From contig CABUDN010000041.1 in the NCBI GenBank assembly GCA_902490355.1, positions 1-17,359 of the forward strand: DNA of 17,359 nucleotides, in the 5' to 3' direction. This document shows, piece by piece, positions 1 to 5,197 of the stretch (positions within the stretch are counted from its first letter, which is position 1; each line of letters begins with the position of its first letter). A program made the position numbers and the translations under genes. The DNA comes from an uncultured Oscillibacter sp. Lineage in GTDB: Bacteria; Bacillota; Clostridia; Oscillospirales; Oscillospiraceae. Under the pieces are notes generated by a model. It was given only the letters and a program-made list of their open reading frames with translations, was not told the origin of the DNA and did no database searches.

Positions 1-70
1 AGCGGCAAGGCAGCCTTTACCATTTCGGCGATGGGCTTCGGCTGCATGGGGCTGACAACTGTTAGAAAGC

Positions 71-116
71 CTGAAACGTTTGCGCAAACGATTCAGCGGT
101 ACACCTTTGTGTCCGC
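71..116 (+). promoter_or_regulatory. Inverted repeat and hairpin in the gap leader
   Basis: A 14-bp perfect palindrome (CGTTTGCGCAAACG, 77-90) sits inside outer arms CTGAA (71-75) and TTCAG (92-96), giving a 26-bp near-perfect dyad with one mismatched pair. A second hairpin follows: GCGG-ACAC (96-104, one bulged T) with GTGT-CCGC (109-116). Both lie just before the gap ribosome binding site at 125-131. They could be an operator (the CG-centred dyad is LacI-family-like in style) or mRNA-stabilising leader structure. I could not recognise a convincing promoter within the visible 142 bases. Confidence 0.5.
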
Positions 117-142
117 ATTTATGGAAAGGAGTCAATTTGACT

Positions 143-1156
143 ATGAAAACCAAGATCGGTATCAATGGCTTTGGCCGCATCGGCCGCCTCGTGTTCCGCG
201 CTGCCCTCAACCGTGATGATGTTGAGGTTGTCGGCCTGAACGACCCCTTCATGAACCCCGAGTATATGGCCTACATGCTCAAGTATGACAGCGTGCACGG
301 CAAGTTCCCCGGCGAGGTTTCCTCTGAGGACGGCATGCTGGTGGTCAACGGTAAGAAGTACCCCGTCTTCACTGCCCTGGAGGTCAAGGACATTCCCTGG
401 GCCAGCGTGGGCGCTGAGTATATCTGCGAGTGCACCGGCCAGCACCTGACCAAGGCTCTGTGCCAGGGCCACATTGACGCCGGCGCCAAGCACGTGGTCA
501 TGGGCGCTCCCTCCAAGGACGATACTCCCATGTTCGTCATGGGCGTCAACAACACCAAGTACACCTCCGACATGACTTTCGTGTCCAACGCCTCCTGCAC
601 CACCAACTGCCTGGCTCCCATCGCCAAGGTTCTGCATGAGAAGTTCGGCATTGTGGAAGGCCTGATGACCACCGTGCACTCCGTCACCCCCTCTCAGAAG
701 CTGCTCGACGGCGCTTCCCTGAAGGATTGGCGCGGCGGCCGTGCTGCTACCGGCAACATCATTCCCTCCTCCACCGGCGCCGCCAAGGCTGTGGGCAAGG
801 TTATCCCCGAGCTCAACGGCAAGCTGACCGGTATGTCCATGCGTGTTCCCACCCTGGACGTGTCCGTGGTGGACCTGACCGTCAAGCTGGAGAAGCCCGC
901 TACCTATGCCGACATCTGCGCGGCCATGAAGAATGCCTCTGAAAACGAGCTCAAGGGCGTTCTGGGCTACACCGACGAGGACGTGGTCTCCTCTGACTTC
1001 CTGGGCGATGCCCGCACCTCTATCTTCGATGCCAAGGCCGGTATTGCTCTGACCGACACCTTCGTGAAGGTGGTTTCCTGGTACGACAACGAGTGCGGTT
1101 ACTCCAACAAGATGGTGGATCTGATCCGCTACATGTCCTCTGTGGACCACAAGTAA
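143..1156 (+). CDS. gap: Glyceraldehyde-3-phosphate dehydrogenase (NAD-type)
   Basis: This 337-residue protein is the usual length for phosphorylating GAPDH, which converts glyceraldehyde-3-phosphate, NAD and phosphate to 1,3-bisphosphoglycerate in cytoplasmic glycolysis. The N-terminal Rossmann motif is INGFGRIGRL (residues 7-16). Asp34 after the second strand (GLND) favours NAD over NADP. The catalytic block SNASCTTNCLAP places Cys152, with His179 as its partner. The C-terminal WYDNECGYSN block is intact. I chose the ATG at 143 because AAAGGAG lies 11 bases upstream and the protein then begins MKTKIGINGFGRIG; the in-frame ATG at 80 would add 21 unrelated residues and lacks a good site. One oddity is TPSQ where many GAPDHs have TATQ, next to the phosphate site. 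The gene is monocistronic, with a strong terminator right after the stop. Confidence 0.97.
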   Translation: MKTKIGINGFGRIGRLVFRAALNRDDVEVVGLNDPFMNPEYMAYMLKYDSVHGKFPGEVSSEDGMLVVNGKKYPVFTALEVKDIPWASVGAEYICECTGQHLTKALCQGHIDAGAKHVVMGAPSKDDTPMFVMGVNNTKYTSDMTFVSNASCTTNCLAPIAKVLHEKFGIVEGLMTTVHSVTPSQKLLDGASLKDWRGGRAATGNIIPSSTGAAKAVGKVIPELNGKLTGMSMRVPTLDVSVVDLTVKLEKPATYADICAAMKNASENELKGVLGYTDEDVVSSDFLGDARTSIFDAKAGIALTDTFVKVVSWYDNECGYSNKMVDLIRYMSSVDHK

Positions 1157-1168
1157 TCCACGAAATAA

Positions 1169-1206
1169 AATCCCGGACCCATAAATGGGTCCGGGATTCT
1201 TTTTTT
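1169..1206 (+). terminator. Rho-independent terminator of gap, probably bidirectional
   Basis: A 12-bp perfect stem (AATCCCGGACCC, 1169-1180, with its complement at 1187-1198) encloses the loop ATAAAT and is followed by CTTTTTTT on the plus strand. Read on minus, the hairpin is followed by TTTATTTC, so it could also stop transcription of the minus-strand RNA candidate to its right. Confidence 0.93.
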
Positions 1207-1224
1207 GCAACAGGATCTCCCCAG

Positions 1225-1572
1225 AAAGACAGCACAACCCCCCATTCGCTCCAACGACGAATGGGGGGCTTACTCGTTGATTGGATTGTCCAATGGTCAG
1301 TACCTCGTGCTTTCTTGGTTTACCGTTCGAGTGCCAGAACTGAAAGGGATCAGGTAACTCAGGGGTTCCGCCAATCCATAAAACATTTGGAACACGCAGA
1401 CGTCTGCTTTGAACGCTCTCGTGCGGCTCATCATAGTGAGGTATGTTTCGTCTTTGGAGGGTGCTTCCAGGGTTACGTGGTTGCGAATTTTAACTTCTTA
1501 CTCGAACGGCGCTGGGGATAGGTTTTGAGAACCTTTGAGCTTGTTAGCCCATTGGACTCACTCCTTTCTTGT
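1225..1572 (-). ncRNA. Putative structured non-coding RNA, unassigned
   Basis: This stretch holds no convincing protein gene but folds well as a minus-strand transcript. Two long-range perfect helices are nested. GTCCAATGG (RNA 5' end, 1557-1549) pairs with CCATTGGAC (1296-1288) over 9 bp. CCGTTCGAGT (1509-1500) pairs with ACTCGAACGG (1332-1323) over 10 bp. Inside them lie a 12-bp self-complementary element (1396-1407) and a possible 5-bp pairing of 1472-1476 with 1354-1358. A sigma-A-like promoter lies immediately upstream. The 3' side ends in an 11-bp hairpin (1238-1248 with 1258-1268) plus a modest T-rich tail, backed up by the gap terminator. Length and host group would suit the Firmicute/Actinobacterial raiA-motif RNA, but I cannot confirm this from memory. 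I see no tmRNA, RNase P or SRP signature blocks. The ends are estimates. Confidence 0.62.
1238..1268 (-). terminator. Hairpin ending the putative ncRNA
   Basis: CCCCCCATTCG (1238-1248) and CGAATGGGGGG (1258-1268) form an 11-bp perfect stem around a 9-base loop. On minus the tail reads TTGTGCTGTCTTT, which is T-enriched but not a clean T run. Termination here may therefore be partial, completed by the bidirectional hairpin at 1169-1198. Confidence 0.5.
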
Positions 1573-1578
1573 GTCTAT

Positions 1579-1607
1579 AATGTACAATACTTTCTTCAAT
1601 TTGTCAA
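1579..1607 (-). promoter_or_regulatory. Sigma-A-type promoter for the putative ncRNA
   Basis: On minus, a perfect TTGACA (1607-1602) is followed by a 17-bp spacer and TACATT (1584-1579), predicting a start near 1572. The region is visibly more AT-rich than its surroundings. It lies between the stop of the FliB-like gene and the first conserved-looking helix, so it is positioned to drive only the RNA. Confidence 0.72.
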
Positions 1608-1673
1608 GGCTTCTTATGCAACTTCAACATTTTCACTAAACATAAATCGATTGCTGTCAGCACTTCACACAAA

Positions 1674-1699
1674 GGAATGGGGATCAAGTCCCCAATTCC
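1674..1699 (-). terminator. Weak terminator-like hairpin at the end of the FliB-like gene
   Basis: GGAATGGGGA and TCCCCAATTCC pair over 10 bp with one bulge. The stop codon (1684-1686) lies in the loop. Only a short TTTG follows on minus, so termination strength is doubtful. Confidence 0.35.
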
Positions 1700-2706
1700 C
1701 GCAAAAATGCCGCCGTGTCCAGTTCTGGGATCCAGTCAAAAGCCTCCCGCAGGGCATCCAGATTCTCCGCGCTGTGCTCAATTTCCGCACTCACGCGCCG
1801 CAGGGCTTCCTCCACACCGCACACCGCCGCTGTGCGCCGCACAGCCAATACACACAGCAGGCAAAGCTGCGTCCAGCTGACAAGGTCCCCGTCGTTGACG
1901 GTTTTCAGTACATACCGGAACAGGAAATACGCTGCGATCCGCTCCAGCAGTTCTTCCGGAATCTCCGCCGCCGGGGTATGCTCAGACTTGCGCAGCAGCT
2001 CCGGCCAGTCCGGCTCCAGCACTTCCAGCGTGGCCAAAAAGCGCAAAGCAGCCGGAAACACCCCTGCGCCTGTCGGAACTGCAACGTCCTTCATCTGCCA
2101 GTCCTGCGCCACAGATGCCAATTCCGCTCCCCGGTCCTCGTCCAGCAGCGGCTGAGCATCCATGCTCAAAGTCAGGATTTCCTTCAGGCGCCGGTTCAGG
2201 GGGCGGGTCCGATCCCGGAGAATCGACAGCATGCGTTCCCGCAGGGGAAGAAGCCCTGCAAGCCACGGATCTCCCTCCTCTTCCGGCTCCGGTGTTTCAC
2301 GCTCCAAAAAATCCAACGGTTCCCGGGACCCCAACAACAGCGCATTGGCTGCCGGACAGGAGGCCGAAAGGCTGATCTCCCGGAACGGTCCATATTCTTC
2401 TGCAAACCGGGGATGTTCCCGACAGGTGAGGCTGGTGGCTTCTTGTCCCAGGCAGCGGTGGATTTCACACAGATTTTCTTCATCCAGGAACGGACACCGT
2501 CCGCCATGGAGCGGAAAGCAGAAGTCCCCTTCCTCATCAACCTTCAGCTCGGACCGCAGTCTTTCTCCCAAAGGGCCGGGAACGGCATCATACCGCCGGG
2601 CGGTCTCCTCATCCACCACGACCTCCCACCCCACACAGCAGCTGTGCGGGCAGGCCCCCGCCAGGCAGTGAAAGCGGTCAAAATAATCCGGAACACGCAC
2701 ACGCAT
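1684..2706 (-). CDS. FliB-like Cys-rich protein (flagellin lysine-N-methylase family)
   Basis: This is a 340-residue protein. The N-terminus starts MRVRVPDYFDRFHC and carries the family's CxxxxCxxxCC-GWEV block (Cys14, 19, 23, 24). It continues with GGRCPFLDEENLCEIH (Cys71, Cys80) and a Cys95 just before HPR, plus Cys63, 85 and 117. This order is what I know from FliB-type flagellin lysine-N-methylases, which are proposed metal-cluster enzymes that methylate flagellin lysines. Many non-motile Clostridia carry such genes, so the true substrate is unclear; no flagellar gene lies nearby. The ATG at 2706 is chosen because GAGGAG lies 8 bases upstream and the conserved N-terminus starts there; in-frame codons further upstream run into the promoter region. 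The gene is divergent from the ferredoxin-like gene. The family call is firm; the function is not. Confidence 0.85.
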   Translation of the reverse strand: MRVRVPDYFDRFHCLAGACPHSCCVGWEVVVDEETARRYDAVPGPLGERLRSELKVDEEGDFCFPLHGGRCPFLDEENLCEIHRCLGQEATSLTCREHPRFAEEYGPFREISLSASCPAANALLLGSREPLDFLERETPEPEEEGDPWLAGLLPLRERMLSILRDRTRPLNRRLKEILTLSMDAQPLLDEDRGAELASVAQDWQMKDVAVPTGAGVFPAALRFLATLEVLEPDWPELLRKSEHTPAAEIPEELLERIAAYFLFRYVLKTVNDGDLVSWTQLCLLCVLAVRRTAAVCGVEEALRRVSAEIEHSAENLDALREAFDWIPELDTAAFLRELGT

Positions 2707-2723
2707 ACGCTTTTCTCCTCTCA

Positions 2724-2770
2724 CGGCGGAAATTTTCAACGCCGTTGTAGAAACAACAGACTTTCCGCCG
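2724..2770. promoter_or_regulatory. Dyad in the divergent FliB-like/ferredoxin promoter region
   Basis: CGGCGGAAA (2724-2732) and TTTCCGCCG (2762-2770) are 9-bp perfect inverted arms 29 bp apart, with an inner GTTGT/ACAAC hairpin (2744-2748 with 2753-2757). It straddles the predicted start site and leader of the FliB-like transcript. It could be an operator or a leader structure. Confidence 0.4.
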
Positions 2771-2772
2771 TT

Positions 2773-2801
2773 ATTGTACGATACTAAGGTCCAGAAAGCA
2801 A
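2773..2801 (-). promoter_or_regulatory. Probable promoter of the FliB-like gene
   Basis: On minus, TTGCTT (2801-2796), a 17-bp spacer and TACAAT (2778-2773) give a good -10 and a mediocre -35. The predicted leader is about 60 nt. I saw no equally convincing plus-strand promoter for the ferredoxin-like gene in the same gap. Confidence 0.45.
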
Positions 2802-2833
2802 ACAAAACCCATTCATCAAAGGAGCTTTGATCC

Positions 2834-3550
2834 ATGATTCGAACCATTATTGAAATTGACCGCGACAAGTGCAACGGCTGCGGTGCCTGTGCCCACGCCT
2901 GCCACGAAGGTGCCATCGGCATGGTGGACGGCAAAGCCGTACTGCTGCGGGATGACTACTGCGACGGGCTGGGAGACTGCCTGCCGACCTGCCCCACCGG
3001 TGCCATCCGCTTTGTCCAGCGGGAGGCTGCTGCCTACGACGCCGCTGCGGTACTGGCCAAGAAGGCTGCCGCGCTGAAGGGCTCCGCTCCGGTCCGGGGC
3101 GGCGGCTGTCCCGGCAGCCGGTCCCAGGCACTTCGTCCCGCCCAGGTTCCCGCCGCCTCCGGTGAGGATGCCTCCGCACCTCTGTCCGCCCTGTCCCAGT
3201 GGCCGGTACAGCTCAAACTCCTGCCGGTGGAAGCTCCGTTTTATGACGGCGCCTCCCTGCTGGTGGCGGCAGACTGCTCCGCCTTCTCCCGCGCGGACTT
3301 CCACGCCCGTTTCATGGCGGGCCGGATTACCGTCATCGGCTGCCCCAAGCTGGACGAGGGCGACTATACGGAAAAGCTCACGGAAATTCTGCGGCGCAAT
3401 GCGATCCGGGATGTGCTGGTGGTCCGTATGGAGGTCCCCTGCTGCGGCGGCATTGAGCGGGCTGTACAGGCCGCCGTGGCCCAGTGCGGCAAGGAACTGT
3501 CCCTTCAGGTGGTCACCCTGGGACGGGACGGACGCATTCTGGAAGTCTGA
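2834..3550 (+). CDS. 4Fe-4S ferredoxin-like protein with a Cys-containing C-terminal domain
   Basis: This is a 238-residue protein. Residues 9-60 form a bacterial ferredoxin fold. The first motif is CNGCGACAHAC (Cys13, 16, 19, 23). The second is CDGLGDCLPTCP (Cys43, 49, 53), in which the usual middle Cys is Leu46. At least one 4Fe-4S cluster (Cys13/16/19/53) should form; the second site has only three Cys. A low-complexity Ala/Pro linker (about 70-125) leads to a C-terminal domain of about 100 residues with VAADC, GCPKLDE and EVPCCGG. This domain probably also handles metal or redox, but I do not recognise it by name. The likely role is electron transfer in the cytoplasm; there is no signal peptide. 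AAAGGAG ends 9 bases before the ATG. Similar proteins often carry the CDGLG variant, so the missing Cys looks like a family trait rather than damage. Confidence 0.8.
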   Translation: MIRTIIEIDRDKCNGCGACAHACHEGAIGMVDGKAVLLRDDYCDGLGDCLPTCPTGAIRFVQREAAAYDAAAVLAKKAAALKGSAPVRGGGCPGSRSQALRPAQVPAASGEDASAPLSALSQWPVQLKLLPVEAPFYDGASLLVAADCSAFSRADFHARFMAGRITVIGCPKLDEGDYTEKLTEILRRNAIRDVLVVRMEVPCCGGIERAVQAAVAQCGKELSLQVVTLGRDGRILEV

Positions 3551-3574
3551 TTCCCCCATTCCCACTCTAAACCA

Positions 3575-3614
3575 AACAAAACCCGGCGGACAATCGTGTC
3601 CGCCGGGTTTTGTT
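3575..3614. terminator. Bidirectional terminator between convergent genes
   Basis: An 18-bp perfect stem (3575-3592 with 3597-3614) has the loop ATCG. The outer part of each arm is AACAAAA/TTTTGTT, so each strand ends in T-rich sequence. It serves the ferredoxin-like gene (stop at 3550) and the spoVAF-like gene; the stop codon of the latter (3614-3616) shares one base with the stem. Confidence 0.93.
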
Positions 3615-5032
3615 CAGGTATTGTCCGGGCTGATGGGCTCCCGGAAGAACAGCCTGCGCAGGGCCTTGGCATTGAAGGGAATCAGGGGATAGAGATAGCC
3701 CTTCCCCACCAGGGGCTTGGCCGTGGCCAGAAGCACCACGATTCCCACGACGCCCAGTACAAATCCCCATACGTCAAAGGCAGCCGTCACCAGCAGCAGT
3801 GCCACACGCAGCAGCTTAAACGCATATCCCATCTCATAGCTGGGCTGGGCAAAGCCTGCCAGGGATACGAAGGCCATATACACCAGTACCTCCGGTCCCA
3901 GCCACCCGGCCTGCACCGCAAAATCTCCCAAAATCAAAGCGCCCAGAAGTGAGAACGAATTGGACAGGGAGTCCGGCGTATTCAGCGAGGCCAGCTTGAG
4001 CACATCGATCAGGAACTCCACCACCAGAAGCTGAGACAACAGCGTCAGAGATACCGGTTCCGGCGATGAGAGAAAATCCATCCACTCCGGCAGCCGCTCC
4101 GGCGAACTGACCATCAGGTACCAGGCCGGCGTAATCAGCAGGGAGATAAAAAACACAATGATCCGCAGCAGACGCAGATACGAGCCCACCAGCGGCGGAA
4201 AATAGAATTCGTTGGCTTCCTGCGTGAAATCAAAGAACGTGGTGGGCAGAATCATCACCGAGGGGGAGTTGTCCACCATCAGCACAATGTTTCCTTCCAA
4301 AACGCTGGCAGCAGCACTGTCCGGCCGCTCTGTATAGCGGACTTTGGGAAAGGGATTATACCACTGTTTGGGACGGATGGCCTCTGCCAGGCTCTCCTGT
4401 GCCATGGTCAGGGAATTCACCGTCACATTTTGCAGCTTCTGCCGAAGCTCTTCCAAAAGCTCCTGGTCCACCTTATCTTCCAGATAGCACAGTACCATGT
4501 CCGTCCGAGAGCGCTGTCCCACCCGAGCCGCCTCCATGGTCAGGTGCGGATCCCGAATCCGGCGGCGCAGCAATGCCATATTGGGGACCAGCGCTTCAAT
4601 AAAGCCGTCATGGGAGCCCCGCAGGACCTTTCCGTCCGGCGGCTCATTGACACCGCGGGAAGGATACTCCTTGGCATCCATCAGCGCCGCACCCCGGAGG
4701 CCCTCCACCAACAGCAGCGTTTTTCCCAGCAGCACGGATGTGACGATATCCGTTGCATCCATACTGACGCTGGTTTCCGAAAAAGAAATAAACCGGTCGG
4801 CAAACTCCTGCATCTGGCTCAGGTTTTTCACCTGCTCCTCGGTTAAGGACAGCCAGAATGCACCCATTCGTTCCAGAGTCTCATCCTTGCCATAGCCGTC
4901 GATCACCCACAGCCGCGCCCGGCGGCCGCCAATGATATAGTTTCGGTTCACCAGGTCACAGCTGCGTCCCACCCCCAGAATTTCATCCAAGCGGCGGACA
5001 TTTTCCATGTAATCGTCCGATAGGGTTTCCAT
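3614..5032 (-). CDS. spoVAF: Spore protein SpoVAF, GerA family membrane protein
   Basis: At 472 residues this is close to the usual GerA/SpoVAF size. The cytoplasmic N-terminal half has RSCDLVNRNYIIGG (23-36), RGSHDGFIEALVPN (138-151) and LRRRIRDP (155-162). The C-terminal half has several membrane segments (about 284-308, 328-350, 360-378, 380-395, 406-440). The block LGALILGDFAVQAG (363-376), followed by FAQPSYEMGYA (394-404), matches SpoVAF better than GerAA as I know them. SpoVAF-type proteins sit in the spore inner membrane and are linked to dipicolinic acid release and germination. GGGAGGTGG lies just upstream of the ATG. A forespore sigma-type promoter precedes it at close range. Unusually, no other spoVA or ger gene is adjacent in the window. 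Confidence 0.9.
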   Translation of the reverse strand: METLSDDYMENVRRLDEILGVGRSCDLVNRNYIIGGRRARLWVIDGYGKDETLERMGAFWLSLTEEQVKNLSQMQEFADRFISFSETSVSMDATDIVTSVLLGKTLLLVEGLRGAALMDAKEYPSRGVNEPPDGKVLRGSHDGFIEALVPNMALLRRRIRDPHLTMEAARVGQRSRTDMVLCYLEDKVDQELLEELRQKLQNVTVNSLTMAQESLAEAIRPKQWYNPFPKVRYTERPDSAAASVLEGNIVLMVDNSPSVMILPTTFFDFTQEANEFYFPPLVGSYLRLLRIIVFFISLLITPAWYLMVSSPERLPEWMDFLSSPEPVSLTLLSQLLVVEFLIDVLKLASLNTPDSLSNSFSLLGALILGDFAVQAGWLGPEVLVYMAFVSLAGFAQPSYEMGYAFKLLRVALLLVTAAFDVWGFVLGVVGIVVLLATAKPLVGKGYLYPLIPFNAKALRRLFFREPISPDNT

Positions 5033-5054
5033 ACGCCACCTCCCGACATGCCCC

Positions 5055-5083
5055 TAGTATGTGTGGGAATCGCCGGGTTATTC
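5055..5083 (-). promoter_or_regulatory. Forespore (sigma-G-type) promoter of spoVAF
   Basis: On minus, GAATA (5083-5079), exactly 17 bp, then CATACTA (5061-5055) fits the published sigma-G consensus (GHATR, N17-18, CATWHTA) at every position. The predicted start near 5048 leaves a very short leader that contains the ribosome binding site. A sigma-F reading is possible because the two factors overlap in specificity. Confidence 0.82.
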
Positions 5084-5085
5084 CT

Positions 5086-5126
5086 ATCCTATTTGTTATA
5101 TTCAATCGAAATATAACAAATAGGAT
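5086..5126. repeat. AT-rich 17-bp perfect inverted repeat
   Basis: ATCCTATTTGTTATATT (5086-5102) and its perfect complement (5110-5126) enclose the loop CAATCGA. It lies between phoR and spoVAF, and its left edge is 3 bp from the sigma-G -35 element. It could be a second terminator for the pho operon or a binding site over the spore promoter. The base composition is strikingly AT-rich for this window. Confidence 0.75.
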
Positions 5127-5138
5127 CCTTTGAAATGC

Positions 5139-5176
5139 CATACAGCGCCGGATTCAGATGAATCCGGCGCTGTATG
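5139..5176 (-). terminator. Terminator-like hairpin after phoR
   Basis: An 18-bp perfect palindromic stem (5139-5156 with 5159-5176) lies 22 bases downstream of the phoR stop. The formal loop is only 2 bases, so the top pairs will open. No strong T run follows on minus (GCATTTC). It probably works together with the AT-rich hairpin just beyond it to end the pst-pho transcript. Confidence 0.6.
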
Positions 5177-5197
5177 CTGTCCTGAACTGTCAGAAAA

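Noticed and set aside
52..80. CTGACA as a -35 element for gap
   Set aside because: No acceptable -10 hexamer lies 16-18 bp downstream.
119..1237. Long minus-strand ORF (372 codons) opposite gap
   Set aside because: It mirrors the GC-rich codon pattern of gap, has Gly/His/Val-rich low-complexity composition and no family motifs; gap has clear catalytic residues, a ribosome site and a terminator.
1093..1521. Plus-strand ORF of 142 codons overlapping the gap end and the RNA candidate
   Set aside because: It begins inside gap, passes through the gap terminator, has no ribosome site, and the region is better explained by paired RNA helices.
1225..1572. tmRNA, RNase P RNA or SRP RNA as identity of the structured RNA
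   Set aside because: I found no tmRNA-like tRNA ends, no GAGGAAAGTCC-type RNase P core and no SRP GGAAGGAGCAGCC-type loop on the minus strand.
1525..2787. Plus-strand ORF of 420 codons opposite the FliB-like gene
   Set aside because: Antisense shadow: no motifs, no ribosome site, whereas the minus strand carries the ordered Cys motifs of FliB-like proteins.
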